A stretch of DNA of 64,000 bases from Hydrotalea sp. (GCA_027364735.1 DAHXOT010000045.1:1-64000), one strand, 5' to 3'. Numbered from the stretch's first letter, positions 9,693-18,764 are shown. The notes: generated by a model from the sequence alone, not told the origin. Made by a program: numbers and translations.

Positions 9693-10994
9693 TTAATGAA
9701 GTTTAATTAATTTTTGAACAAGTTTTTTACCATCTTTTGCTCTTAATAAAGCTATGTACACTCCCGAAGGAATATTTGGCAAATGAATGATATTGGTATT
9801 AATTTGTATAGGTGTAGCAAAAATTATTTTCCCTGAAATATCATATAAACTAAGTATTTGATAGGTTCCGCAAATTCCCTGATCAATAATTAAAGAAGAA
9901 GAAAACGGATTGGGATAAAAATTAACTGCTTGTATATTTTGAGGTTTAGTATTTATCGCAGAGCAAGTTGGATACAGGTGTTTTTCTACTACTTGCATTT
10001 GAGGCTTATCGGCACCGGTAATACTATCGGGTTCAACAGATAAAAAATAATTATGCCACCACGGACCGGCCGCCCAATAACAACCACCCAAACATCGGCT
10101 ACTTATATAATTCATAAATGTATCTAACAAAATATTCCAGCGTTTATCGTTATTAGGCACACCAAAAGAGCCTATCATACCTTGTTTATTATTTTGCTCT
10201 AACCAATCTATAAAAGGCTTCACTCGTTTAATAGCTTCTGCAGTACTTATGCCTAACGTATCGTAATTAGTAGAAGTATAAACCCCTGTGCCATCGGTAT
10301 CAAAAAAAATATGTGCCGAGTAAATAATTTTATTATAAGTATCGTATAGGTTTTTCATTGGGTCGTTACAAGTTGGCCAACATTCGGTTAACCCACTATT
10401 TTCTCCTTCAACAATTATATTTACTTTTTTATTTACTTGTCTAATAGCATCAATAGCTTGTTGTGCAGCAATAGGCCAAGTATAATTACCCAAACCTTGT
10501 GGCTGATTCATTAAATCAAATCCATAAATATTTGTTTTACTGTTAAAAGCAAGTGCTATTTTTTGCCAAACATCTGCAAACATATCTCGAGTTACGGTTA
10601 CAGAACCCAATTCAAATGGCTTACCATTAATATAATACAAGCCATAATTGTGTAAATCAATAATTACATTCAATTTATATACAGCACAACTATCAATAAA
10701 AGTATTTAATCTATTAAGTTCTGTGCTATCTAAACCGGCACCAAGCGTATGTTGCAAGCGTTCCCACCGAATTGGTAAACGAACTAATGAAAATCCTTTT
10801 TTAGAAAAATATTGAATATCCTTGATGGTTGGATAGGTATAATCTAATCCATAAACCCCGGGTAAGTTTGGTACGCCAAATTCTGCACCTGCTAAATTAA
10901 TTCCAAAAGGAATAGTATCGGTAACGGCAAAAATTTTATTACTGAATAAAAAAAGAAAAAAGAAAAGAAAAAATATTTTGTTTCTATAACACAT
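9693..10994 (-). CDS. secreted GH5-type (subfamily 5-like) protein with T9SS sorting domain; catalytic glutamates replaced
   Basis: The fold is that of an endoglucanase-type glycoside hydrolase family 5 protein, of the group beginning GINLAGAEFG. It has a hydrophobic Sec signal peptide (residues 1-23), the TIM-barrel motifs RLPIRWER, DLHNYG, SAHIFFDTDGTG and YWAAGPWW, and a C-terminal type IX secretion sorting domain of about 75 residues (YPNPFSSSL ... SGVYIALLRAKDGKKLVQKL), so it should be exported to the cell surface or medium. Both catalytic residues are changed: the acid/base NEP reads N-Q-P (Gln164, codon CAG) and the nucleophile GEFG reads G-S-F-G (Ser276, codon TCT). Everything else is well kept, so this looks like a binding protein or pseudoenzyme rather than a decayed gene. 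Confidence 0.85.
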   Translation of the reverse strand: MCYRNKIFFLFFFLFLFSNKIFAVTDTIPFGINLAGAEFGVPNLPGVYGLDYTYPTIKDIQYFSKKGFSLVRLPIRWERLQHTLGAGLDSTELNRLNTFIDSCAVYKLNVIIDLHNYGLYYINGKPFELGSVTVTRDMFADVWQKIALAFNSKTNIYGFDLMNQPQGLGNYTWPIAAQQAIDAIRQVNKKVNIIVEGENSGLTECWPTCNDPMKNLYDTYNKIIYSAHIFFDTDGTGVYTSTNYDTLGISTAEAIKRVKPFIDWLEQNNKQGMIGSFGVPNNDKRWNILLDTFMNYISSRCLGGCYWAAGPWWHNYFLSVEPDSITGADKPQMQVVEKHLYPTCSAINTKPQNIQAVNFYPNPFSSSLIIDQGICGTYQILSLYDISGKIIFATPIQINTNIIHLPNIPSGVYIALLRAKDGKKLVQKLIKLH

Positions 10995-11099
10995 ATATAT
11001 AAAGATACAAATGAACTTATGCTTATAATTAATAAAAAATTGATGATTATAAAAAAATAGGAATTAAACTGTAATTGATGATTGTTAGCCAAGTTAACT

Positions 11100-11107
11100 T
11101 ATTTTTG
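11100..11107 (+). promoter_or_regulatory. -7 promoter element of tRNA-Lys
   Basis: TATTTTTG is an exact TAnnTTTG box 13 nt before the mature tRNA 5' end. The -33 region offers only TTG at 11075-11077 (spacing 22). Confidence 0.5.
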
Positions 11108-11120
11108 CTCCTCCAAAATT

Positions 11121-11196
11121 GTCTCCGTAGCTCAGTTGGTAGAGCAATTGACTCTTAATCAATGGGTCCAGAGTTCGAGTCTCTGCGGGGACACCA
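11121..11196 (+). tRNA. tRNA-Lys (CTT), CCA encoded
   Basis: Acceptor GTCTCCG pairs with CGGGGAC (one G-T), the D arm is GCTC/GAGC, and the anticodon stem TTGA/TCAA closes a loop CTCTTAA with anticodon CTT, reading AAG. The T arm is CAGAG/CTCTG with TTCGAGT. The discriminator A and CCA are present at 11193-11196. It stands alone between convergent/divergent genes and has its own terminator. Confidence 0.95.
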
Positions 11197-11204
11197 ATTT
11201 TACA

Positions 11205-11236
11205 AAGAGTGTAGTTTTTCTGCACTCTTCTTTTTT
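11205..11236 (+). terminator. intrinsic terminator of tRNA-Lys
   Basis: Stem AAGAGTGTAG / CTGCACTCTT (10 bp, one G-T) with a T5 loop, then CTTTTTT. It lies 9 nt after the tRNA. Confidence 0.8.
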
Positions 11237-11279
11237 AAAAATTAGTATTTAATTATCGTTTGTACATCTTGCAAGAGAT

Positions 11280-12251
11280 TTATTTCTTCAATAAAAACAA
11301 TAAAGGAATATCTAATCTTTTACTCCATGCTTTTTCGCTATGCTCTTCACCCAGAAAAATTTTTGTGTTCCATTGAGCATTGGTATATCCTTTCTGCTTC
11401 ATTATTTCATCTACTTTGACCTGAAGCGAAGGATACAAAGCATCTAATGTAGCTGTACCATGATCGAAATATATTTTATGCTTTGCAGGATTGGGTAAAT
11501 TATGGATGAGATATTGAAACATTGCTTGAGGAAAAGGATTATTTTCTGTTTGAAAGATACCGGGCCAATGTGTTGATAAACATGCAGCACCACCAAACAC
11601 CTGCGGATATTCACAAATAGCATATACAGAAATTAATCCACCCATACTGCTGCCCATAATAAACGTATTTTCGGCATTGGTATATGTTGAGAAGTGAGCA
11701 TCTATAAAAGGTTTTAGTTCGTTTACTACAAATTTTAAAAAATTATCCGACTGAATTTTATAATTGCCAAAAACCGATACACCATTATTTCTTGCAGCAG
11801 TATATATCACTTCTTTTTTATTTCCACGTAGTGCATCGAATGGTTTTTGTGGAAAATAATCGGCATGCCGCGATTTCTCTCCATTCCAAATACCAACTAC
11901 AATAAGGTCTTTTATTTTCCCTTCATCGAGCAGTTTTGAAACAATTTCATCAACATGCCACGATTGATGATTCCATGTAATAGCACTGTCGAAAAGCATT
12001 TGCCCGTCTTGCATATAAAGTACACAATACTTTTTTGAAGATTGATAATTTTTAGGAAGCCAAACATCAATATTTCTTGCATCAACATACTTGGAAGAAA
12101 AATTTGGAAACCGTTGTATTGTTCCCGAAACAACTTGTGGAATTTGCTGAGCATAGCCCACTGAAAACATACAACACAGCATAACAACAAACTTAATGCC
12201 TTCATATATTTCCCTTTTTGTATGGTTGTATTTTTTAAAAATCATCTTCAC
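11280..12251 (-). CDS. exported esterase of the Fes / esterase D-like alpha/beta hydrolase family
   Basis: A 323-aa alpha/beta hydrolase of the putative-esterase family (enterochelin esterase and esterase D relatives). The nucleophile elbow is FIMGSSMGGLIS near residue 200. Other family marks are VWLPKNY, VLYMQDGQMLFD and DLIVVGIWNGEKSR. The C-terminal GEEHSEKAW supplies the likely catalytic His. A hydrophobic stretch around residues 20-34 ending in GYAQQ looks like a signal peptide, and a start at Met23 or Met26 would give a more usual leader; I keep the first ATG. It begins 9 nt after the murA stop, so it is probably co-transcribed with murA. The substrate is unknown. Confidence 0.8.
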   Translation of the reverse strand: MKMIFKKYNHTKREIYEGIKFVVMLCCMFSVGYAQQIPQVVSGTIQRFPNFSSKYVDARNIDVWLPKNYQSSKKYCVLYMQDGQMLFDSAITWNHQSWHVDEIVSKLLDEGKIKDLIVVGIWNGEKSRHADYFPQKPFDALRGNKKEVIYTAARNNGVSVFGNYKIQSDNFLKFVVNELKPFIDAHFSTYTNAENTFIMGSSMGGLISVYAICEYPQVFGGAACLSTHWPGIFQTENNPFPQAMFQYLIHNLPNPAKHKIYFDHGTATLDALYPSLQVKVDEIMKQKGYTNAQWNTKIFLGEEHSEKAWSKRLDIPLLFLLKK

Positions 12252-12260
12252 TTCATTTGC

Positions 12261-13565
12261 TTATATTCTGCGTATATCTGCTCCTATATTTCTTAATCGT
12301 TCATCAATGTATTGATAGCCTCTATCTATTTGTTCTATGTTCTGAATAATACTTTTACCATCGGCACTTAAAGCAGCAATTAATAAGGCTTGCCCGGCTC
12401 GTATATCAGGACTGCTCATGGTTATTCCCTTCAAATTATTTTTTCTTCCTAATCCAATTACAGTGGCACGGTGCGGATCGCATAAAATTATTTGAGCACC
12501 CATATCAATTAATTTATCTGTAAAAAACAATCTGCTTTCAAACATTTTTTGATGAATTAAAACGCTGCCTTTTGCTTGTGTAGCTACCACCAAAACAATA
12601 CTCAATAAATCGGGGGTAAAACCCGGCCATGGATGATCGGAAATGGTAAGTATTCCGCCATCTAAATAATTTTGTATTTCATACACTTCCTGTTCAGGGA
12701 TATAAATATCATTTTCTTTTATTTCGAATTGAATGCCTAATTGCTGAAACTTTTCGGGAATTAATCCTAAATGCTTTATTCCTGCGTTTTTAATTGTAAT
12801 ACTACTTTGTGTCATAGCGGCCAATCCAATAAAACTGCCCACTTCAATCATATCGGGTAATAAAGTATGTTCGGTACCATGTAGTTTTTGTACGCCATCA
12901 ATCATTAATAAATTACTGCCTATTCCATTAATTTTAGCTCCCATTTTATTAAGCATAATACAAAGCTGCTGAATGTATGGCTCGCATGCTGCGTTATAAA
13001 TAGTAGTTGTTCCTTCGGCTAAAACAGCAGCCATTATTATATTGGCGGTACCGGTTACCGAAGGTTCATCTAACAACATGTAGGTTCCTTGTAAATGAGG
13101 TGCTGTAAGTTGAAAATATTTATGCTCTTCATCGTACTCAAATTTTGCACCTAATTTTTCAAATCCAATAATATGTGTATCCAATCTCCTTCTTCCAATT
13201 TTATCGCCGCCGGGTTTGGGTATATATGCTTTTTTAAACCGTGCCAACATTGGCCCGGCAAGCATTACAGATCCTCTTAATTTTCCACTTTTTTTTCTAA
13301 ATAAATCCGAAGCTAAAAAATCTACATTTACATCATCTGCCTTAAAAGTATAGGAATGATTATTGTGCTTTTCAATTTTTACGCCCATATCGTGCAGTAA
13401 TTCTATTAGCAGATTTACATCCAATATATCCGGAATATTATTGATAACAATTTTATCTGCTGATAATAAAACGGCAGATAATACTTGTAATGCTTCGTTT
13501 TTAGCGCCTTGAGGTACAATTTCACCGCTTAATTTTTTGCCACCTCTAACTTCAAATGAACTCAT
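12261..13565 (-). CDS. murA: UDP-N-acetylglucosamine 1-carboxyvinyltransferase
   Basis: First committed step of peptidoglycan synthesis: transfers enolpyruvate from PEP to UDP-GlcNAc. The 434-aa protein has the EPSP-synthase fold with GGKKLSGEIVPQGAKNEAL at the N terminus, GPMLARFKKAYIPKPGG, SVTGTANIIMAA, and the C-terminal PDIRAGQALLIAALSADG and IDRGYQYIDERL. The active-site loop reads PGGDKIGRRRLDTH, with Asp121 (codon GAT) where E. coli has Cys115. The Cys-to-Asp form, known in mycobacteria and Chlamydia, is active but not alkylated by fosfomycin, so intrinsic fosfomycin resistance of this target is predicted. A -7-like box lies at 13584-13591, directly after a terminator. Confidence 0.97.
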   Translation of the reverse strand: MSSFEVRGGKKLSGEIVPQGAKNEALQVLSAVLLSADKIVINNIPDILDVNLLIELLHDMGVKIEKHNNHSYTFKADDVNVDFLASDLFRKKSGKLRGSVMLAGPMLARFKKAYIPKPGGDKIGRRRLDTHIIGFEKLGAKFEYDEEHKYFQLTAPHLQGTYMLLDEPSVTGTANIIMAAVLAEGTTTIYNAACEPYIQQLCIMLNKMGAKINGIGSNLLMIDGVQKLHGTEHTLLPDMIEVGSFIGLAAMTQSSITIKNAGIKHLGLIPEKFQQLGIQFEIKENDIYIPEQEVYEIQNYLDGGILTISDHPWPGFTPDLLSIVLVVATQAKGSVLIHQKMFESRLFFTDKLIDMGAQIILCDPHRATVIGLGRKNNLKGITMSSPDIRAGQALLIAALSADGKSIIQNIEQIDRGYQYIDERLRNIGADIRRI

Positions 13566-13583
13566 AATTTATTGGTTATTTAT

Positions 13584-13591
13584 CAAAAATA
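13584..13591 (-). promoter_or_regulatory. -7 promoter element of murA
   Basis: The minus strand reads TATTTTTG (TAnnTTTG), 18 nt before the murA ATG. A TTTG inside the preceding terminator stem (13609-13612) is 17 nt upstream. The box overlaps the terminator's T tract, so it could be fortuitous. Confidence 0.35.
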
Positions 13592-13618
13592 AAAAAGCCT
13601 TTGCATAACAAAGGCTTT
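13591..13618 (-). terminator. intrinsic terminator between the micro-ORF and murA
   Basis: On the minus strand the stem AAAGCCTTTG / CAAAGGCTTT (10 bp, loop TTATG) is followed by a T-rich tract. It ends the transcript coming from the 29-codon ORF at 13658-13747 and insulates murA. Confidence 0.75.
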
Positions 13619-13657
13619 AACCCTAAAAACACTATGAAAAAATTATTGTAATAAGTT

Positions 13658-13747
13658 TTATATAATAGCCGATATTAACATGATGGTTACAAAAAATATA
13701 GAAAGTGTATTAACTATTTTTTGATCGAGGTTGATGGCGTTTTTCAT
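13658..13747 (-). CDS. 29-aa putative single-span membrane micropeptide
   Basis: An ATG at 13747 opens 29 codons ending TAA at 13658. The peptide starts MKNAINLDQKIVNTL, followed by one hydrophobic helix (SIFFVTIMLISAII) that runs to the C terminus. Support that it is real: an A-rich leader before the ATG as in other genes here, a terminator 40 nt after the stop on the same strand, and an otherwise empty 469-bp gap. Against it: no clear -7 box and the small size. I do not recognise it. It does not look like a Leu-rich attenuation leader for the leu operon, since it lies downstream of leuB. Confidence 0.4.
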   Translation of the reverse strand: MKNAINLDQKIVNTLSIFFVTIMLISAII

Positions 13748-14034
13748 GGATTTTATTTTTAGTAGTTGTTATTCGCTTATTTGATATAATAAGATGGAAA
13801 ATAATGCCAAAACACTATTCCACTGAAAATCAACCAAATAGAGATTTGCTGTTTGCTATTTTTTTCCAAAATATGGATTAGCAATATCTTTTTTGGACAT
13901 AATTATTAACGCAGCCATTTGCTTTAGAAATAAGCAACTAACAACCACCGGTGTTTAATTGAATATTTACAGCTTTGCGGGCTAACCATGATAAAAAACC
14001 TAATCACTTATTAGCATTAATCGGAAAGAAATAA
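13748..14034. other. intergenic region between leuB and the micro-ORF
   Basis: 287 bp of AT-rich sequence. No exact promoter box, tRNA or ORF longer than ten codons could be identified on either strand. It presumably carries the 3' end of the leu operon and the promoter of the 29-aa ORF. Confidence 0.4.
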
Positions 14035-15105
14035 TTAAATACGTTGCAAAACTTCTTCACCCATAGCATGGGTGCCTAATATTTTTGCTGCCGGAGTAGT
14101 TGCATCTGCAATATCTTTTGTTCTAAATCCTGCTTTTAAAACAGCATCTACTGCATTAATTATTACCTCCGATTCTTCTTTTAAACCAAAAGATATATCA
14201 AGCAATAATGCTGCTGAAAGAATAGAAGCTAAAGGATTGGCAATTCCTTTTCCTGTAATATCGTGAGCAGAGCCATGTATGGGTTCGTAAACACCTGTTC
14301 CATCGCCAATAGAAGCAGAAGCCAACATTCCCATAGAACCTGCTATTTGCGATGCTTCATCGGTTAAAATATCTCCAAATAAATTGGCTGTAACAATTAC
14401 ATCAAATCTCCGTGGATCTTTAATTAAAAGCATGGCTGTTGCATCTACAAATTGGTGTTCTACTGTTACATCAGGATATTCTATGGCAATTGTTTGAATT
14501 ACTTCACGCCATAATCTCGATGTTTCAATAACATTTGCTTTATCAACAGAACATAATTTTTTTCTTCTGGTTCTGGCAGCATCAAAAGCTTTGCGTGCAA
14601 TACGTTCAACTTCGTAACGGCTATACTCGGCTACGTCGTATGCTGTATCTCCATTATTTTTTCTTCCTTTTTCACCAAAATAAATATCGCCGGTTAATTC
14701 ACGAAAAAACAGAATATCGGCTCCTTTTAATATTTCGGGTTTAATGCTGGATGCACCTAATAATTCATCGAATAATTTAATAGGACGAAGATTGGCATAC
14801 AATCCTAATTCTTTACGCATTTTCAATAAACCTTGTTCGGGGCGAACTTTTGCTGATGGATCATTATCGTATTTAGGATGCCCAACTGCGCCAAATAATA
14901 TTGCATCGGAGCGTTTCATTTTTTCTAAAGACTCTTCCGGTAATGGATTGCCGGTTGCTTCAATAGCAACATGACCAATCAATGCTTCGTCATAAATAAA
15001 TTCATGACCAAACTTAGCAGCAATTTTGTCTAATACTTTTTTACCTACAGCAGTAACTTCTTGTCCAATTCCATCACCGGGAACAATTAAAATATTTTTT
15101 TTCAT
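14035..15105 (-). CDS. leuB: 3-isopropylmalate dehydrogenase
   Basis: Oxidises and decarboxylates 3-isopropylmalate (leucine pathway) or, after citramalate synthase, 3-methylmalate to 2-oxobutyrate (isoleucine pathway), using NAD. The 356-aa protein shows LIVPGDGIGQEVT, LFGAVGHPKYD, the substrate arginines in LLKMRKELGLYANLRP, RELTGDIYFGEKG, FVDATAMLL, ANLFGDILTDEASQIAGSMG (metal Asp) and EPIHGSAHDITGKGIANP (NAD). All are intact. Last gene of leuC-leuD-cimA-leuB; 47 nt separate it from the synthase. No obvious terminator hairpin was found right after it. Confidence 0.97.
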   Translation of the reverse strand: MKKNILIVPGDGIGQEVTAVGKKVLDKIAAKFGHEFIYDEALIGHVAIEATGNPLPEESLEKMKRSDAILFGAVGHPKYDNDPSAKVRPEQGLLKMRKELGLYANLRPIKLFDELLGASSIKPEILKGADILFFRELTGDIYFGEKGRKNNGDTAYDVAEYSRYEVERIARKAFDAARTRRKKLCSVDKANVIETSRLWREVIQTIAIEYPDVTVEHQFVDATAMLLIKDPRRFDVIVTANLFGDILTDEASQIAGSMGMLASASIGDGTGVYEPIHGSAHDITGKGIANPLASILSAALLLDISFGLKEESEVIINAVDAVLKAGFRTKDIADATTPAAKILGTHAMGEEVLQRI

Positions 15106-15152
15106 TATAAATTTTACTTTGAACTTTTTAACCTCTTTGAACTCTTTAAACT

Positions 15153-16676
15153 TTACATCAAATTCAACATTTTCTGCGTTGCTTTAATGGCGGCAACTGT
15201 TTGATCGCTATCTAATCCGCGTGTTTTAAATTCTCTTCCATTAAAATCCCAAGTAATAATGGTTTCGCATAATGCATCCGATTTTCCGCCCGGCGGAATG
15301 CGTACTGCATAATCGGTTAATATGGGTAAAGTGAGTTTTTTCTTTTTATAAATAGATTTTAGTGCATTCATAAATGCATCATACTGCCCATCGCCTTGTG
15401 AGTGTTCTTCAAAAATTTCTCCATTAATATTAATTTTTAATGTAACCGATGGTCGTAAGTTTTTTGAATGAGTAAGTACATAATTTTCTATCTGTACTTT
15501 TTCATCAATGGCATTACTATCTAATACATCAGAAATAATATAAGGCAAATCGGATTGAGTAACTACTTCTTTTCTATCGCCCAATTCAATAATTCGCTGT
15601 GTTACTTTTTTTAAGTCTGCATCGGCCAATTGAATACCTAACTGCTGTAAATTATTTTCTATATTGGCTTTGCCACTTGTTTTACCTAATGCATATTTTC
15701 TTTGCCGGCCAAAACGTTCGGGCATTAAATCATTAAAATATAAATTATTTTTTTTGTCACCATCGGCATGTATGCCGGCAGTTTGTGTAAAAACATTTTC
15801 GCCAACAACGGGTTTATTTACCGAAATTCTGAAACCCGAAAAAGTTTCAACCAACTTACTTACTGAGTATAAAGATTTTTCAACAACAGAAGTTTTTACA
15901 TCTTTTACATAATCGTTTAAAACCGCTATAGCACTTGCCAAAGGTGCATTTCCGGCTCGTTCGCCCATTCCATTAACGGTTAAATGAATTCCTTTTACTC
16001 CTGCTTTTACCGCTTCTAACACATTAGCAATACTTAAATCGTAATCGTTATGAGCATGAAAATCGAAATGTAAAGCAGGGTAACGTTGTACAATTGATGT
16101 AATATATTCTTTTGTTTCGGATGGAATTAAAACACCTAAAGTATCTGGTAACAAAATTCTTTTTACTGGTTGTGTAGCTAAAAAATCTAAATATTGATAC
16201 ACATATTGTGTAGAGTTTCGCATTCCGTTACTCCAATCTTCCAAATATACATTACACTGAATATTATTTTTTTGTGCTAATGCAATTACATTACCAACTT
16301 CTTCAAAATGTTGTTCAGGCGTTTTTTTTAATTGATGTGTTAAATGATTAATAGAGCCTTTTGTTAATAAATTCATTACTGTAGCGCCGGCTTGCATCAT
16401 CCAATCTACAGAGGTAGTTCCATCTACAAAAGTTAATACTTCAATCTTATCAATAAATCCATTTTTTGAAGCCCATTCGGTAATTTTTTTCACCGCTTTA
16501 AATTCGCCTTCCGATACGCGAGCCGATGCAATTTCAATTCTATCAACTTTTACTTCGGTTAATAATAATTGAGCAATGGTTAATTTTTCGGAAGAAGAAA
16601 AAGATACGCCGCTGGTTTGTTCGCCATCACGAAGCGTTGTATCCATTATTTCTATATGGCGTTTTTGGTAAGTCAT
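15153..16676 (-). CDS. cimA: (R)-citramalate synthase, Leptospira type (LeuA/CimA family)
   Basis: Condenses pyruvate (or a related 2-oxo acid) with acetyl-CoA. The 507-aa DRE-TIM metallolyase has the metal/catalytic signature IMDTTLRDGEQTSGVSF, the HAHND metal motif near residue 205, NGMGERAGNAPL and a C-terminal LeuA regulatory domain (about 385-507, with GDGQYDAFMNAL and VRIPPGGKSDAL). From memory of the characterised Leptospira interrogans enzyme, long stretches agree, including NLLTKGS and NVYLEDWSNG, which hold substrate-pocket residues that favour pyruvate. That supports citramalate rather than 2-isopropylmalate synthase, giving a threonine-independent route to isoleucine. A 2-isopropylmalate synthase role cannot be fully excluded, since no other LeuA is in the window. 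Confidence 0.8.
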   Translation of the reverse strand: MTYQKRHIEIMDTTLRDGEQTSGVSFSSSEKLTIAQLLLTEVKVDRIEIASARVSEGEFKAVKKITEWASKNGFIDKIEVLTFVDGTTSVDWMMQAGATVMNLLTKGSINHLTHQLKKTPEQHFEEVGNVIALAQKNNIQCNVYLEDWSNGMRNSTQYVYQYLDFLATQPVKRILLPDTLGVLIPSETKEYITSIVQRYPALHFDFHAHNDYDLSIANVLEAVKAGVKGIHLTVNGMGERAGNAPLASAIAVLNDYVKDVKTSVVEKSLYSVSKLVETFSGFRISVNKPVVGENVFTQTAGIHADGDKKNNLYFNDLMPERFGRQRKYALGKTSGKANIENNLQQLGIQLADADLKKVTQRIIELGDRKEVVTQSDLPYIISDVLDSNAIDEKVQIENYVLTHSKNLRPSVTLKININGEIFEEHSQGDGQYDAFMNALKSIYKKKKLTLPILTDYAVRIPPGGKSDALCETIITWDFNGREFKTRGLDSDQTVAAIKATQKMLNLM

Positions 16677-16707
16677 TATTAATATTTAATCGAAATTTTC
16701 ATTACGC

Positions 16708-17304
16708 TTAATATGCTGTGGTAGCAACAAAACTTTTTATCTCTTCTTTCATAGATTGCAAATAGTCAATATCATCAAATCCATTTATCATATTATGCTT
16801 CTTGTAACCATTAATTACAAAAGATTCTTTTTCGCCGGTTGCCATTATAGAAACTGTTTGTTCTAATAAATTCACTTCAAATTCGGCTGCGGCATTGGCT
16901 TCAATTGATTTAAATATTTTATCCAAAAATTCGGCACTTACAGTTACAGGAAGTATACCAATGTTTAAAGCATTATTTTTAAATATATCGGCAAAAAAAC
17001 TCGATATTACACATCTAAAACCATAATCGTAAATTGCCCATGCCGCATGCTCGCGACTGCTTCCGCTACCAAAATTTTTTCCGCCTACTAATATTTTTCC
17101 AGAATAAATTGGGTTATTAAGAACAAAATCTGCTTTAGGGGTATTATCGGCATTATATCTCCAATCTCTAAATAAATTATTGCCAAACCCTTCTCGTTTT
17201 GTTGCCTTTAAAAATCGTGCAGGAATAATTTGATCGGTATCAACATTTTCTATTGGTAAAGGAACTGCTGTACTTTTTAATATGGTGAATGTATCGTAAG
17301 CCAT
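16708..17304 (-). CDS. leuD: 3-isopropylmalate dehydratase small subunit
   Basis: Partner of LeuC in isomerising 2- to 3-isopropylmalate, or citramalate to 3-methylmalate. At 198 aa it has the expected swivel-domain motifs: VDTDQIIPARFLKATKREGF, the substrate-binding GKNFGSGSSREHAAWA near residue 75, and FADIFKNNALNIGILPV. It lies between leuC (56 nt upstream) and cimA (31 nt downstream) in one operon. Confidence 0.97.
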   Translation of the reverse strand: MAYDTFTILKSTAVPLPIENVDTDQIIPARFLKATKREGFGNNLFRDWRYNADNTPKADFVLNNPIYSGKILVGGKNFGSGSSREHAAWAIYDYGFRCVISSFFADIFKNNALNIGILPVTVSAEFLDKIFKSIEANAAAEFEVNLLEQTVSIMATGEKESFVINGYKKHNMINGFDDIDYLQSMKEEIKSFVATTAY

Positions 17305-17360
17305 TTTGATTTCTGATTTTTTATTTCATAAAATTTCTTTCCCCCTTCAGTGGATAGAGG

Positions 17361-18764
17361 TTACAACAAATCTCTCGGATCGGTTATAACGCCTGTAACT
17401 GCTGCTGCTGCTGCAACCAACGGGCTTGCCAATAATGTTCTTGCACCGGGTCCCTGACGTCCTTCAAAATTTCTGTTACTAGTACTTACTGCATATTTAC
17501 CTGCAGGAATTTTATCATCGTTCATTGCCAAACAAGCAGAACATCCCGGCTGGCGTAATGAAAAACCCGCTTCAATTAATATATCTAAAATACCTTCTTC
17601 TTTAATTTGTGCTTCAACAATATGAGAGCCCGGAACTAACCAAGCTGTAATATTATCGGCCTTTTTACGGCCTTTTACAATAGAAGCAAATGCTCTAAAA
17701 TCTTCGATTCTTCCGTTGGTACAACTTCCTAAAAAAACATAATCTACTTGTTTGCCAATTAATTTTTCATTTTCGGCAAAGCCCATATAAGCCAATGATT
17801 TTTTATAAGAAGCTTCGCCATCTTTTACCGCATTGGCTAAAGGAATATTTTTAGAAATACCGGTACCTAATCCGGGATTAGTGCCGTAAGTGATTTGTGG
17901 TTCAATTTCATTGGCATGAAAACTTAATTCTGCATCAAATACAGCACCGGCATCAGTTTTTAGTGTTTGCCAATACGCTAATGATTGATTCCAAGCTTCC
18001 CCTTTTGGAGATTTTTCTCTTCCTTTTAAATAATTATAGGTTGTTTCATCGGGAGCAATCATTCCGCCACGAGCACCCATTTCAATAGATAAATTGCAAA
18101 CGGTCATTCTTCCTTCCATACTCATATTTTCAAAAACTTCGCCTGCAAATTCAATAAAATAACCGGTGGCTCCGCTGGCAGAAATTTGAGAAAGAATAAA
18201 TAACGGAACATCTTTTGGCGCCACACCTTTCCCTAATTTTCCGTTGATGGTAATACGCATTTTTTTAGGTTTTGGCTGCATAATACATTGAGAAGATAAA
18301 ACCATTTCTACCTCTGAAGTACCAATACCAAATGCAATAGCACCAAATGCACCGTGTGTAGAGGTATGAGAATCTCCGCAAACAATAGTCATGCCCGGAA
18401 GTGTAATTCCATTTTCGGGGCCTACCACGTGCACTATACCATTTTTAGGATTATTTAGCCCCCAATGAGAAATACCATATTTGGCTGTATTTTCTTCTAA
18501 AGCTTTTAATTGATTGGCAGAAAGCGGATCTTCTACCGGTAAGTGTTGATTAAGAGTGGGTGTGTTGTGATCGGCTGTTGCAAAAGTTCTTTCCGGAAAC
18601 ATTACAGAAATTCCTCTTGTTTGTAATCCAAGAAATGCAACCGGACTGGTTACTTCATGTATAAAATGGCGGTCGATGAATAAAACATCGGGGCCATCTT
18701 CAATTTTACGTACCACATGTGCATCCCACACTTTATCGAATAAGGTTGTTGGTATATAGCTCAT
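17361..18764 (-). CDS. leuC: 3-isopropylmalate dehydratase large subunit
   Basis: Aconitase-family [4Fe-4S] enzyme. In 467 aa it shows [19 protein letters not shown], the motif [20 protein letters not shown], and the three cluster cysteines: one in [12 protein letters not shown] (near residue 348) and two in [13 protein letters not shown] (near 410). First gene of leuC-leuD-cimA-leuB. Upstream, GACTTTTG near 18822 is one base off the TAnnTTTG -7 box; no leader peptide or T-box was seen. Confidence 0.97.
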   Translation of the reverse strand: MSYIPTTLFDKVWDAHVVRKIEDGPDVLFIDRHFIHEVTSPVAFLGLQTRGISVMFPERTFATADHNTPTLNQHLPVEDPLSANQLKALEENTAKYGISHWGLNNPKNGIVHVVGPENGITLPGMTIVCGDSHTSTHGAFGAIAFGIGTSEVEMVLSSQCIMQPKPKKMRITINGKLGKGVAPKDVPLFILSQISASGATGYFIEFAGEVFENMSMEGRMTVCNLSIEMGARGGMIAPDETTYNYLKGREKSPKGEAWNQSLAYWQTLKTDAGAVFDAELSFHANEIEPQITYGTNPGLGTGISKNIPLANAVKDGEASYKKSLAYMGFAENEKLIGKQVDYVFLGSCTNGRIEDFRAFASIVKGRKKADNITAWLVPGSHIVEAQIKEEGILDILIEAGFSLRQPGCSACLAMNDDKIPAGKYAVSTSNRNFEGRQGPGARTLLASPLVAAAAAVTGVITDPRDLL

